From Thiohalocapsa sp. (lineage in GTDB: Bacteria; Pseudomonadota; Gammaproteobacteria; Chromatiales; Chromatiaceae): a DNA stretch of 64,000 nucleotides. The DNA lies in NCBI GenBank assembly GCA_028277725.1, contig JANQFX010000047.1, positions 97,466-161,465 on the forward strand. The letters run 5' to 3'. Numbering within the stretch: the stretch's first letter is position 1; the number at the start of each line of letters is the position of its first letter. Both the position numbers and the translations under genes were made by a program. Shown piece after piece: positions 8,766 to 17,639 of the stretch. The notes under the pieces were generated by a model, which was given only the letters and a program-made list of their open reading frames with translations, was not told the DNA's origin and did not search any database.

Positions 8766-9881
8766 GTGACCGAGAACGCCTCATCCCAGAACCGGCCCAC
8801 GACCTCAGCCGAAACGGCCGCGCCGAACACGGCCGAGCTGGCCCGCGAGATCAAGGCGTGGGGCGCCGAGCTCGGCTTCCAACAGGTCGGCATCGCCGAC
8901 TGCGACCTGCAGCTCGCCGAACGCCGGCTCGCAGACTGGCTCGGCCGGGACATGCACGGCGAGATGGACTGGCTGGCCCGCCACGGCACCAAGCGAACCC
9001 GCCCCGCCGAGCTGGTTCCCGGCACGCTCAGCGTCATTTCGGCGCGCATGGACTACCTGCCAGAGTATCAGGTCGACCTGGCGCAGGCACTGGAAGACCC
9101 CGCCCAAGCCTTCGTCACCCGCTATGCCCTCGGCCGCGACTACCACAAAGTGCTGCGTCAGCGCCTGCAGCGGCTCGCGCGGCGCATCGAGGGCCGCATC
9201 GGCGGCTTCGGCTACCGCGTGTTCGTCGACTCCGCGCCGGTCATGGAGAAGCCCCTGGCCCAGAAGGCCGGGCTCGGCTGGATCGGCAAGCACACCAATC
9301 TGATCAACGCCCGCGCCGGTTCCTGGTTCTTCCTCGGCGAGATCTACTGCGACCTGCCGCTGCCGCCGGACCCGCCCGCGGAGGACCACTGCGGACGCTG
9401 TCGAGCCTGTATCGACATCTGCCCCACGGATGCCATCATCGCGCCCTATGTGCTGGACGCGCGGCTGTGCATCTCGTACCTGACCATCGAGCACCCCGGC
9501 GCTATTCCGGAGCCCCTTCGCGCGCGCCTCGGCAACCGCATCTACGGCTGCGACGACTGCCAACTGGCCTGCCCCTGGAATCGCTTCGCCAGGCTCACCG
9601 AAGAGGCCGACTTCCTGCCGCGGAACGAGCTGGACCGGGCGACGCTGATCGAGCTCTTCGCCTGGGATGAGGACGAGTTCCTGCGCCGCACGGAGGGCAG
9701 TGCCATCCGGCGAGTGGGCCACGAGCGCTGGCTCAGGAACATCGCCGTGGCGCTCGGCAACGCCGAGCCGTCTCCCGAGGTGCTAAGCTCGCTGGCGGCG
9801 CGCTCGGAGCACCCGAGCCTGCTGGTGCGCGAGCATGTGCGCTGGGCCCTGGGGTCCCAGCGCCGTTTAGCGGGGGCTTGA
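8766..9881 (+). CDS. queG: Epoxyqueuosine reductase QueG
   Basis: Cobalamin- and iron-sulfur-dependent enzyme that makes the last step of queuosine synthesis in tRNA. It has the N-terminal segment WGAELGFQQVGIAD, the DSAPVMEKPLAQKAGLGWIG region that binds cobalamin, and two [4Fe-4S] sites: CGRCRACIDICPTDAI and, after a separate cysteine, CDDCQLACPWNRF. A C-terminal HEAT-like tail (residues about 315-365) ends with HPSLLVREHVRWALG. The start is GTG at 8766 without a strong ribosome site; the upstream ATG at 8746 is out of frame and stops at once. 371 residues, normal. Confidence 0.95.
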   Translation: MTENASSQNRPTTSAETAAPNTAELAREIKAWGAELGFQQVGIADCDLQLAERRLADWLGRDMHGEMDWLARHGTKRTRPAELVPGTLSVISARMDYLPEYQVDLAQALEDPAQAFVTRYALGRDYHKVLRQRLQRLARRIEGRIGGFGYRVFVDSAPVMEKPLAQKAGLGWIGKHTNLINARAGSWFFLGEIYCDLPLPPDPPAEDHCGRCRACIDICPTDAIIAPYVLDARLCISYLTIEHPGAIPEPLRARLGNRIYGCDDCQLACPWNRFARLTEEADFLPRNELDRATLIELFAWDEDEFLRRTEGSAIRRVGHERWLRNIAVALGNAEPSPEVLSSLAARSEHPSLLVREHVRWALGSQRRLAGA

Positions 9882-9911
9882 CCCACGACGGCCTGTCACC
9901 GCAAGGCGTCG

Positions 9912-10454
9912 CTAGACCTGCAACAGCGTCTTGCGATAGTGGCGCAATTCGTCGATGGACTCGCGGATGTCGTCGAGGGCCTGATGCTTGTTGGCCTTCT
10001 TGACCGCATCCGCCACCTCCGGGGCCCACATGCGCGCCAGGATCTTGAGCGTACTGACGTCGAGGTTGCGGTAGTGGAAGAAGGCCTCCAGCCGCGGCAT
10101 GCAACGGGCCAGGAAGCGCCGGTCCTGACAGATGCTGTTGCCGCACAGGGGCGCCTGCTTCGGCTCGCACCAACGGCGCAGGAACTCCAGCGTCCGGGCC
10201 TCGGCGTCGGCCTCGGTGACGTCGCTGTTGCGCACCCGCTCCAGCAGACCGGAGTCGCCGTGGTGGCGGGTGTTCCAGTCGTCCATGGCCGCGAGCACCG
10301 CCTCCGGCTGGTGGATGGCCAACACCGGCCCCTCCGCCAGCACGTTGAGCGCCGGGTCGGTCACGATGGTCGCAATCTCGATGATCTGATCGTTGAACGG
10401 ATCGAGCCCGGTCATTTCCAGATCGATCCATGCCAGGTTCCCCGGCTCTTCCAT
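9912..10454 (-). CDS. orn: Oligoribonuclease
   Basis: 3'-5' exonuclease that degrades dinucleotides, including pGpG from c-di-GMP breakdown. The DEDDh residues are in [10 protein letters not shown] near the N-terminus, [10 protein letters not shown] in the middle and [11 protein letters not shown] near the end. An ATG at 10475 would add seven residues (MATGDKP); I prefer 10454, which starts [14 protein letters not shown] as in other Orn proteins, giving 180 residues. Convergent with queG and close to rsgA, a common gammaproteobacterial arrangement. Confidence 0.95.
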   Translation of the reverse strand: MEEPGNLAWIDLEMTGLDPFNDQIIEIATIVTDPALNVLAEGPVLAIHQPEAVLAAMDDWNTRHHGDSGLLERVRNSDVTEADAEARTLEFLRRWCEPKQAPLCGNSICQDRRFLARCMPRLEAFFHYRNLDVSTLKILARMWAPEVADAVKKANKHQALDDIRESIDELRHYRKTLLQV

Positions 10455-10560
10455 TGGCTTGTCTCCGGTCGCCACGATATGCGCGAATGGTAGCGCGATT
10501 ACGCCCGCTCGGCCGTCGTGCCTTGCTAGACTCCAACCCTAGAAATCCTCGGAGAATGCC

Positions 10561-10872
10561 ATGAGCCAGCCCCCCCGCATCGCCAAGCTCCCCGTCACGC
10601 ACATGGTCGTCGCCGCACTGGCGTTCGTCGTCGGCCTGCCAGCCGCAATGGCGGCGGACGAGGACGACCCCCACGCCCTGCACGAGCAGAACTGCACCCA
10701 GTGTCACGGCACCGAGGTCTACACCCGCACCGATCGCAGGATCCAATCCCTGGCCGGCCTGGAAACCCAGGTGGAGACCTGCAACACCAACCTGAACACC
10801 GGCTTGTTTCCGGAGCAGGTGAAGGCCATCGCGACCATGCTGAACGACGAGTACTACCAGTTTTCCGACTAG
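10561..10872 (+). CDS. Small periplasmic c-type cytochrome
   Basis: 103-residue protein with a signal peptide (about 1-31, cut after AMA) and one heme-c site, NCTQCHGTEV. The rest carries the segment TRTDRRIQSLAGLETQVETC and ends NDEYYQFSD. The only methionine after the heme site is in IATMLNDEY, not in the loop where class I cytochromes place the axial ligand, so the sixth ligand is unclear. A ribosome site (GGAG) lies seven bases before the ATG. It precedes rsgA by 18 bases on the same strand, but I see no functional link. Confidence 0.82.
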   Translation: MSQPPRIAKLPVTHMVVAALAFVVGLPAAMAADEDDPHALHEQNCTQCHGTEVYTRTDRRIQSLAGLETQVETCNTNLNTGLFPEQVKAIATMLNDEYYQFSD

Positions 10873-10890
10873 CACCGCCGGCTGGCGCAG

Positions 10891-11892
10891 ATGCCCAGAC
10901 GCAGGCTCTCGGAACGCCAGTTGGAGCGCATCCGTGCCATCCAGGAGCGTCGTCGGCAACGCCTCGAAGACCGGCGGGACTCGGTGCTCGAGAGCCTCGA
11001 TGAGGTCGAACCGCGCGATGGCCTCGTCGTCGTGCGCCACGGGGCCAACCTCGCCGTCGAGGACGACGCCGGCGCCCTGCACCACTGCGTGACACGTCGC
11101 AACATCGGCCACCCGGTCTGCGGAGATCGCGTCATCTGGCAACCCTCCGGCGACGGGACCGGTGTGGTTACCGCGCTGCAGCACCGCGACAACGCGCTCA
11201 GCCGCCCGGACTTCAGCGGTCGCGACAAACCGCTCGCCGCAAACCTCAGCCTGCTTGCGGTCGTCGTGGCACCCCAGCCGCCGCCGAGCGGCTACCTCGT
11301 GGATCAGTACCTGGTCGCCGCCGAGCTCATCGGCGTCCGCGCCCTGCTGGTGGCCGGCAAGATGGACCTCCTCGATGACGCCGAGCAGGCTGGCTTCCTC
11401 GACGGCCTCGCGCACTACCAGGCTATCGGCTATCCCGTCTGCCCCATCAGCACCAAAGGCCAACCGGGGCTAGGGGCGCTCACCGATCACCTGACCGGGC
11501 AGACCGCCATCCTCCTGGGCCAATCGGGTGTCGGCAAGTCGTCCCTGGTGCAGGCACTCTTGCCGGATCAGGCTATCCAGGTGGGCCGCCTCTCCAAGGC
11601 CACCGGACTCGGCCGCCACACCACCTCCGCCGCCACCTGCTACCGCCTACCCGACGATGGGCGCCTCATCGACTCCCCCGGTGTCCGGAGCTTCCGCCTC
11701 ACCGGACTCTCTCTGACGCAACTGGAACGGGGCTTCCGAGATCTGTCCCCATTGCTCGGCCGATGCCGCTTCCGCGACTGCCGACACGGCGAGGAACCCG
11801 GCTGTGCCGTACGAAAGGCGGCGGAACACGGCCTGATCGACACGCGCCGCGTGGACAACTTCCTGCATCTGCGCGACAGCTTGGTACGCTGA
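10891..11892 (+). CDS. rsgA: Ribosome small-subunit biogenesis GTPase RsgA
   Basis: Circularly permuted GTPase that checks late maturation of the 30S subunit. An N-terminal basic tail and OB fold (about 1-95) are followed by the permuted G domain: the G4 position reads VAGKMDLL, G1 is GQSGVGKSSLVQ, G2 region GLGRHTTSAAT, G3 DSPGVRSF. The C-terminal zinc site is CRFRDCRHGEEPGC. The G4 motif has Gly-Lys-Met-Asp where the family usually has Asn-Lys-x-Asp, a small departure worth noting. 333 residues. Confidence 0.95.
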   Translation: MPRRRLSERQLERIRAIQERRRQRLEDRRDSVLESLDEVEPRDGLVVVRHGANLAVEDDAGALHHCVTRRNIGHPVCGDRVIWQPSGDGTGVVTALQHRDNALSRPDFSGRDKPLAANLSLLAVVVAPQPPPSGYLVDQYLVAAELIGVRALLVAGKMDLLDDAEQAGFLDGLAHYQAIGYPVCPISTKGQPGLGALTDHLTGQTAILLGQSGVGKSSLVQALLPDQAIQVGRLSKATGLGRHTTSAATCYRLPDDGRLIDSPGVRSFRLTGLSLTQLERGFRDLSPLLGRCRFRDCRHGEEPGCAVRKAAEHGLIDTRRVDNFLHLRDSLVR

Positions 11893-12028
11893 ACCCCGCG
11901 TCCAGGTCCCGATGGGCCGTGCGCATCGATCTGGCGTTGTTGGTGTTCCAACTGACCTGCACCGGAACGCCGAGGCATTCGAACAGGCGATCACCCACCT
12001 GCGGCGGCGCGCCTGATGGACTCGGGCG

Positions 12029-15000
12029 TCAGTGCACCACCGCCAGCTGCGGACCGGCCAACCCGAGCGGTGGCGGCGGCGGCGCGGCGAGCACCCGCTC
12101 CCGCTCGTACACGACCTGGACGGCGGCATCGCCAAGAAACAACGCCAGGCGCTTGAGCAGGGCGTCGGCGGGGTTGACGCGCCAGTCCTCGCCGAACCTG
12201 AGCCGTCCTTCGCAGCCGGGACGCTGGTAGTGCAGTCGCACCCGAATGCCCTCGCCGCGGTAGAGCGCAAGCAGTTCGTACAGCTCGCGGACCCGTGCAA
12301 GCCCGTCGGCGTGCTCGGCCGGTTCGGTGATGTCGAGGCGCAGCAGCAAGTGCTCGGCGCGCTCGGCGCGGGCCTGCTCCAGGGTTTGCACGGCCCGCGC
12401 CACCAGGCTGACGCCGCCGGTGTACTCGTCGGGACGAAGGTTGCCGCTCACGACCAGGATAGCGTCCGGTTGCAACAGGTCGCGGGCGGTCTCGAAGACG
12501 TCGTTGAAACAGGTGACCTCGATGCGCCCGGTACGGTCGTCCAGGGTCAGTGAGGCCATGCGCCCGCGGGCGGTCTTGCGCAGCTGCATCTGGTGCACCA
12601 GGCCGACGATAGTGCGCAGATCGCGGTCGCCACCGCGCAACTGGCCGACGTTCGAGTCCACGAGCCCATGGCTCGACGCCAGCAGCGGCCCGAGGCGCTG
12701 AGATACCAGGGCGTCCAGTTCGGCGTCGAAGCGATTGATCGGGTGGCCGGTGAGGTAGAGCCCGAGGGTTTCCTTCTCGCCCAGCAGGCGCACGTCCTCG
12801 TCCCAGTCGGGCCAGGTCTGGGCCGCGAGTTGGGGGTCGGGCTGCACGGCGTCCGCCGGGTCATCGAGCAGAGCGCCGAAAAGGTCGCCCTGCCCGGCGC
12901 TCTGCTGCTCGTGGTGCTGCTCGGCGAGCTTGATGGCCGCCGGGAGTAGGTTCATGAGCGTGGCGCGGTTCGGGTCGCCGGTCGATGCGGCGGGGGAGTT
13001 GGTCTTGTCATCCTCGCCGCGCGCGCCGACCGACTCGTCGGCGCCGAGCCCATCCAGCGCGCCGGCACGGATCAGGGCCTCGAACACCCGCTTGTTGACC
13101 TTGTGCAGGTCGACGCGCCGGCAGAGATCCCAGAGGTCCTTGAACGGACCCTCGCCGCGGGCCTCCAGGATGGAGGCGATGGCGGACTCGCCGACGCCCT
13201 TGATGGCGCCCAGCCCGTAGACCACGGTACCGGGGCCGTCGATGGTGAAACGGTATTCGGAGCGGTTGACCTTCGGCGGCTCGACGGCCAGGCCCATGTT
13301 GCGGCACTCGTCGATGAGCGTGACGACCTTGTCGGTGTTGTCCATATCCGCCGAGAGCACGGCCGCCATGAAGGCCGCCGGGTAGTGCGCCTTGAGCCAG
13401 AGGGTCTGGTAGGACACCAGGGCGTAGGCCGCGGAGTGGGACTTGTTGAAGCCGTAGCCGGCGAACTTCTCCATCAGGTCGAAGATGTAGGTGGCAGTGG
13501 CGGCCTCGATACCCCGCTCCACCGCGCCTTTCTCGAAGATGGCGCGCTGCTTGTCCATCTCCTCGACCTTCTTCTTGCCCATGGCGCGGCGCAAGAGATC
13601 CGCCCCGCCAAGGCTGTAGCCCGCCAGCACCTGGGCAATCTGCATGACCTGTTCTTGGTACAGGATGACGCCGTAGGTGGGCTTGAGGATGGGCTCCAGC
13701 TTGGGGTGTGGGTAGGCGACGTCGGCGCGGCCGTGCTTGCGGTCGCAGAAGTCGTCCACCATGCCGGACTGCAACGGACCGGGGCGGAATAGGGCCACCA
13801 GGGCCGTCATGTCCTCGAAGGAATCGGGCACCAGCTTCTTGATCAGCTCCTTCATTCCGCGGGATTCGAGCTGGAACACCGCCGTGGTCTCGCAACGCTG
13901 CAACAACGCGAAGGCCTGCTCGTCGTGGGCATCGATGAAGTCGATGTCCAGCGGTGCCTCGCCGGCGCGCTCGCGTTCGGCGTTGATGGTGGCGAGCGCC
14001 CAGTCGATGATGGTCAGGGTGCGCAGGCCCAAGAAGTCGAACTTCACCAGCCCGGCCTGTTCCACGTCGTCCTTATCGTACTGGGTGACGAGGTTGGCCC
14101 CACCGGGCTCGCAATAGAGCGGCGCGAAATCGGTCAGCACCGTCGGCGCGATCACCACGCCGCCGGCGTGCTTGCCGGCGTTGCGCGCGACGCCCTCCAG
14201 CTTGCGGGCCATGTCGATGATGGCCGTCACCGCCTCGTCGTCGCGGTAGGCGTTGGCCAGGTCCTCGCTGTCCTCCAGGGCCTTGTCGAGCGTGATGCCG
14301 AGCTCGAAGGGAATCATTTTCGAGATCTTGTCGACGAAGCCGTAGGGGTGGCCCAGGACGCGCCCGACGTCGCGCACCACTGCCTTCGCGGCCATGGTGC
14401 CGAAGGTGATGATCTGGGACACGGCGTCGCGGCCATACTTGCGCGCCACGTAGTCGATAACACGGTCGCGGCCTTCCATGCAGAAGTCCACGTCGAAGTC
14501 GGGCATGGACACGCGCTCGGGGTTCAGGAAGCGCTCGAACAGCAGCTCGTGCTCGAGCGGGTCCAGGTCGGTGATCTTGAGCGCGTAGGCCACCAGGGAG
14601 CCGGCGCCGGAGCCACGCCCCGGCCCCACCGGGACACCATTGTCTTTGGCCCACTGGATGAAGTCGGCAACGATCAGGAAATAGCCCGGAAAACCCATCT
14701 GGCAAATGACGTCGAGCTCCACCTGAAGGCGCTCGTCGTAGGGCTTGCGGCGCTCGGCGAAGTCCGGCGCGTCGCAGTCGAAGGTGCGGGCCAGGCGCCA
14801 CTCCAGGCCCTTGCGGGATTCCTCGGCGAACAGCTCGTCGATGGTCATGCCCTCGGGCACGGGCCAGGCGGGCAGATAACTCCTGCCCAGCGTGAGCTCC
14901 AGGTTGCAGCGCTTGGCAATCTCGACCGTGTTCTCCAGCGCCTCGGGCAGGTCCGAGAACAAGAGCGCCATCTCCTTGGGCGAGCGAAGGTATTGCTCCG

Positions 15001-15703
15001 GCGCATGCAGGCGGGGGCGACGCTTGTCGGCCAGGGTCCAACCGCCGTGGATGCAGGTGCGCACCTCGTGGGCATCGAAGTCCTCAGACTTCAAGAAGGC
15101 CACGTCGTTGGTCGCCACCACGGGCAAGCCCTTGGCGATGGCCAGGTCGACGCTCGCCTCAATGCAGTCTGCCTCTCCTTCCCGGCCGGTGCGTGTCAGC
15201 TCCAGGTAGAAGCGATCGCCAAAGGCCCCCAACCAAGCATCCACCCGTCCCTCGGCGTCTCCAAGACGTCCCCCCACGAGCGCACGCCCGACGTCCCCAG
15301 CGACGCCGCCTGACAGGGCGATCAGGCCCTGGTTGGCCTCCAAGACCCAGTCGCGCTGCACCTGAGCCACGCCCTGCTGCTGACCCTCGAGGTAGGCACG
15401 GGAGATGAGCCGGGTCAGATTCTTGTAGCCCTGGTCGTCCTGAACCAACAGCACCAGCCGGTGCGGCTGGGCGGGGTTGTCCGGGTCCAGCACCGCCAGC
15501 TCGGTACCGGCGATGGGCTTGATGCCGGCGCCGAGGGCCGCCTTGTAGAAGCGTACCAGGCAGAACAGGTTGTTCTTGTCGGTCACCGCGACGGCAGGCA
15601 TCCCGGCGGCGGCCGTGGCCTTGACCAGGGGCTTGACGCGCGCCAGGCCGTCGCTCAGGGAGTACTCGGAATGCAGGTGCAGATGGACGAAACGGGGTTC
15701 CAC
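12029..15703 (-). CDS. dnaE: DNA polymerase III alpha subunit
   Basis: Catalytic subunit of the replicative polymerase. The PHP domain starts at once with FVHLHLHSEYSLSDG; the polymerase core has GPGRGSGAGSLVAYAL and the catalytic-aspartate segment MPDFDVDFCMEGRDRVIDY near residue 405; a later QVMQIAQVLAGYSLGGADLL block, a helix-hairpin-helix region and an OB-fold (LDDRTGRIEVTCFNDVF) follow. The open frame extends upstream to 15997 but that part is proline- and alanine-rich and unlike any DnaE; I place the start at the GTG at 15703, giving VEPRFVHLHLHSEYS and 1224 residues. It ends with a proline-rich tail. Confidence 0.94.
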   Translation of the reverse strand: MEPRFVHLHLHSEYSLSDGLARVKPLVKATAAAGMPAVAVTDKNNLFCLVRFYKAALGAGIKPIAGTELAVLDPDNPAQPHRLVLLVQDDQGYKNLTRLISRAYLEGQQQGVAQVQRDWVLEANQGLIALSGGVAGDVGRALVGGRLGDAEGRVDAWLGAFGDRFYLELTRTGREGEADCIEASVDLAIAKGLPVVATNDVAFLKSEDFDAHEVRTCIHGGWTLADKRRPRLHAPEQYLRSPKEMALLFSDLPEALENTVEIAKRCNLELTLGRSYLPAWPVPEGMTIDELFAEESRKGLEWRLARTFDCDAPDFAERRKPYDERLQVELDVICQMGFPGYFLIVADFIQWAKDNGVPVGPGRGSGAGSLVAYALKITDLDPLEHELLFERFLNPERVSMPDFDVDFCMEGRDRVIDYVARKYGRDAVSQIITFGTMAAKAVVRDVGRVLGHPYGFVDKISKMIPFELGITLDKALEDSEDLANAYRDDEAVTAIIDMARKLEGVARNAGKHAGGVVIAPTVLTDFAPLYCEPGGANLVTQYDKDDVEQAGLVKFDFLGLRTLTIIDWALATINAERERAGEAPLDIDFIDAHDEQAFALLQRCETTAVFQLESRGMKELIKKLVPDSFEDMTALVALFRPGPLQSGMVDDFCDRKHGRADVAYPHPKLEPILKPTYGVILYQEQVMQIAQVLAGYSLGGADLLRRAMGKKKVEEMDKQRAIFEKGAVERGIEAATATYIFDLMEKFAGYGFNKSHSAAYALVSYQTLWLKAHYPAAFMAAVLSADMDNTDKVVTLIDECRNMGLAVEPPKVNRSEYRFTIDGPGTVVYGLGAIKGVGESAIASILEARGEGPFKDLWDLCRRVDLHKVNKRVFEALIRAGALDGLGADESVGARGEDDKTNSPAASTGDPNRATLMNLLPAAIKLAEQHHEQQSAGQGDLFGALLDDPADAVQPDPQLAAQTWPDWDEDVRLLGEKETLGLYLTGHPINRFDAELDALVSQRLGPLLASSHGLVDSNVGQLRGGDRDLRTIVGLVHQMQLRKTARGRMASLTLDDRTGRIEVTCFNDVFETARDLLQPDAILVVSGNLRPDEYTGGVSLVARAVQTLEQARAERAEHLLLRLDITEPAEHADGLARVRELYELLALYRGEGIRVRLHYQRPGCEGRLRFGEDWRVNPADALLKRLALFLGDAAVQVVYERERVLAAPPPPPLGLAGPQLAVVH

Positions 15704-16044
15704 GGCGATGTGTCGATTCTCGGCTGCGCTGGGGCGTTGATCGTTCCGGCCAGGGTCGCGGTAGGATCCCGGGACGGCATCGCATTTTAACCCCCGCCCA
15801 CCGGGCAGCCGTCCAGATACCCCGCGGATCACATCGCCTGAAGCTGGATCCGCACCCGGCAAGGCGGCCCGGCTCGATCGAGACAGGCCTGCTGCGCATG
15901 CTGCCGATGCCGTGCCGTCGGGCGCTGGCATGGGAGCGCCCGGAATCTGATCCAGACCGGCATCGCCCTCGGCGGGCAAGATCGTCTGGTTGGTCATTCA
16001 ACCGAGAGAGCGCGCTGGGTGCCCTGCCGGTGGGGCGGCCCGCG
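15704..16044. other. Gene-free stretch upstream of dnaE
   Basis: About 340 bases between dnaE and the next small gene. The dnaE frame stays open through it on the minus strand, but the translation is low-complexity and does not resemble polymerase. I see no convincing promoter, hairpin or other gene. Confidence 0.5.
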
Positions 16045-16224
16045 TCAATCGCCGGTCTCAACCATCGCACCGCCGCCGTTGCGGTCCTGCACCAGCACCA
16101 GCTTGCCGAGCGTGGGGTGCAGCACGGTGATGATGGTGAAGCTGGGGTAGCGCTGCTCCGCCAGCACTCGCCCCTCGTCCTGCAGGTCCGCGATGACCTG
16201 GGGTTCTGCGTCGATGATTCGCAT
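16045..16224 (-). CDS. Small unrecognised protein (59 residues)
   Basis: Short frame beginning MRIIDAEPQVIADLQDEG and ending GGGAMVETGD. It has a good ribosome site (GAGGAG, about seven bases before the ATG) and balanced protein-like composition with alternating hydrophobic residues in PSFTIITVLHPTLGKLVLVQ, suggesting a small beta-rich domain. No signal peptide or membrane segment. It lies downstream of a strong terminator on the same strand, so it is probably transcribed separately from the FKBP cluster. I do not recognise the family. Confidence 0.55.
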   Translation of the reverse strand: MRIIDAEPQVIADLQDEGRVLAEQRYPSFTIITVLHPTLGKLVLVQDRNGGGAMVETGD

Positions 16225-16352
16225 GGGTCTGCTCCTCGGCCTCTCGAACAGGCAATAGATAGTGCGGCGCGCGATCTGGCGTGACGGCGTCCCAGTGAGA
16301 GTCTAGCCCGCAGTCGATGAATCTCCCCAACGGGGCCGAGCTCGATCGAACG

Positions 16353-16388
16353 AAAACGGGCGAAGCGGCCCAAGACCGCTTCGCCCGT
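16353..16388 (-). terminator. Rho-independent terminator of the FKBP-side operon
   Basis: A perfect 13-base-pair stem (positions 16356-16368 with 16376-16388) and a seven-base loop. Read on the minus strand it is followed by TTTTCGTTC. It lies about 65 bases past the stop of the 53-residue gene and closes the minus-strand series that includes the FKBP gene. Confidence 0.75.
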
Positions 16389-16453
16389 CGTCGTCGACCC
16401 GTCTGCACGACTGGCGGCGATCGATCGCGCCAGCCTCAACCCGCGGGTTGCCC

Positions 16454-16615
16454 TCAGGGCTTCTTCGGCGGCTGGTACTGAACCTCTTTCTGAAGGTTGT
16501 CCCAGATGGTCTGGTAGCCGACGAAGCCCTTGTCGTTCGGCTCCATCTGCTTGGTGGTGTAGTAACGCGCCCGGCCTTCTGGGACTTTCGGTCGGCTCTT
16601 CGGTGCTTGGCTCAT
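16454..16615 (-). CDS. Small unrecognised protein (53 residues)
   Basis: Short frame starting MSQAPKSRPKVPEGRARYY and ending YQPPKKP, with a plausible ribosome site (GAGAGGGTGA) just upstream of the ATG at 16615. It is basic and proline-rich at both ends with an aromatic centre (GFVGYQTIWDNLQKEV), so probably a small nucleic-acid- or protein-binding peptide; that is a guess. It is followed by a strong terminator and is the last gene of the minus-strand series below aprA. Confidence 0.55.
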   Translation of the reverse strand: MSQAPKSRPKVPEGRARYYTTKQMEPNDKGFVGYQTIWDNLQKEVQYQPPKKP

Positions 16616-16778
16616 GGGTCACCCTCTCTGGGCAGTTGGCTTGGATGGATGGGCCGTACCAAACGAATGGCGGCCGGCTCGCTTGGCCTTCACCGTATCA
16701 GGGCGGTCGCATGCACGGGTTGGCGATGCGGCCGGTCGCTCGGTGAATGCAGAAGACTGCTCAAGGAACTCGGGCGGT

Positions 16779-17090
16779 TCAGGACCCGTAGAGCTCCTGC
16801 AGCACCTCGTAGACAAACTCGTGCAGGTAGGCGTTCTCTCCGCAATGGGTCAGCTCGTCGTCTGCGCTGCGGAAGGTCAGGTACGGATGCACCTCGATAC
16901 CCTCGACCTCGATGCCCGCGTTGTCGTCGATCACACTAGCCACACTGAAGGCAATGCTGGCGGTGGTCTCTTCCAGTTGCTTACCGGCCAGGCCGGCCTC
17001 GCGGAGCTTGACGCTGATGTTCTGCACCAGTTCACGCACGAGCAAGACCTGCTGCTCATCGAAGACCTTTTCGTCGACGTTCAATCGCAT
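16779..17090 (-). CDS. Unrecognised 103-residue protein next to FKBP
   Basis: Soluble protein beginning MRLNVDEKVFDEQQVLLVRE. An N-terminal helical part (VRELVQNISVKLREAGL) is followed by a mixed part with EVEGIEVHPYLTF and a C-terminal ENAYLHEFVYEVLQELYG. No membrane segment or signal peptide. A TTG at 17108 would add six residues; the ATG at 17090 is preferred. It starts 19 bases after the FKBP stop, so it is almost surely cotranscribed with the prolyl isomerase. The family is unknown to me. Confidence 0.7.
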   Translation of the reverse strand: MRLNVDEKVFDEQQVLLVRELVQNISVKLREAGLAGKQLEETTASIAFSVASVIDDNAGIEVEGIEVHPYLTFRSADDELTHCGENAYLHEFVYEVLQELYGS

Positions 17091-17109
17091 GTTCGATACG
17101 GACCCCAAA

Positions 17110-17622
17110 CTAATGGATCGGGACGGGCTTCACGCCCCGCAACTCGGGTCGTGCCGAGACTTTGCCGCCGGCCGCGATCTCGGCGTCCGTAGCGTCGCGC
17201 ACGGTGAGAACCTCCAGCTCGAAGATCACCTGCCGCCCGCACAGCGGATTGTTGCCGTCGATGGTCAGGGTCTTGTCGTCGATGCGGGTGACCAGGAAGC
17301 TCTTCCGGTTGCCTTCCTCGCTTTCCATGACAATGGTCATCCCGACTTCGCGATACTCCTCGGGCACATTCTCGATGTAGTCGGTGATGACCAGCGACTC
17401 GTCGCGGGGCCCGAAGATCTTGTTGCAATCGAGCTCGACGGAGATCGTGTCGCTCACGGTCCTGCCCTCGAGTTCGGCCATGACCTGCGAAGAGAGCACG
17501 TCGTTGACGCCATGGACATATCCCAGGGGAAACTCCACCGAGGTCAATACGCCGTGGGTCTTGGCGTCGACGACCTGGTACTTGAGCTCGACGTACTTGC
17601 CATGTTGGATGGTATCGGTCAT
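17110..17622 (-). CDS. SlyD-like FKBP prolyl cis-trans isomerase (copy 1)
   Basis: Cytoplasmic prolyl isomerase with chaperone potential. The FKBP core is split by an insert-in-flap domain as in SlyD: GKYVELKYQVVDAKTHGVL, PLGYVHGVNDVL, then the insert (about 70-125, with GPRDESLVITDYIENVPEE) and the return IDGNNPLCGRQVIFELEVL. The histidine-rich metal-binding tail of E. coli SlyD is absent. 170 residues. It lies 17 bases after a 116-residue unknown gene and 19 before another, on the 3' side of aprA. A clear paralog sits at 24104-24604 on the other side of the apr genes. Confidence 0.9.
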   Translation of the reverse strand: MTDTIQHGKYVELKYQVVDAKTHGVLTSVEFPLGYVHGVNDVLSSQVMAELEGRTVSDTISVELDCNKIFGPRDESLVITDYIENVPEEYREVGMTIVMESEEGNRKSFLVTRIDDKTLTIDGNNPLCGRQVIFELEVLTVRDATDAEIAAGGKVSARPELRGVKPVPIH

Positions 17623-17639
17623 GGGTCTGGCAATGGGGG

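Noticed and set aside
11699..11998. Minus-strand frame beginning MGDRLFECLGVPVQVSW in the rsgA-dnaE gap
   Set aside because: The first residues look protein-like, but the frame soon overlaps the 3' end of rsgA on the other strand and has no support beyond about 40 codons.
13925..15313. 462-codon open frame opposite dnaE
   Set aside because: Shadow of the polymerase gene; no domain, no start signal.
15704..15997. N-terminal extension of dnaE back to the ATG at 15997
   Set aside because: The extra 98 residues are unlike any DnaE and the PHP domain starts right after the GTG at 15703.
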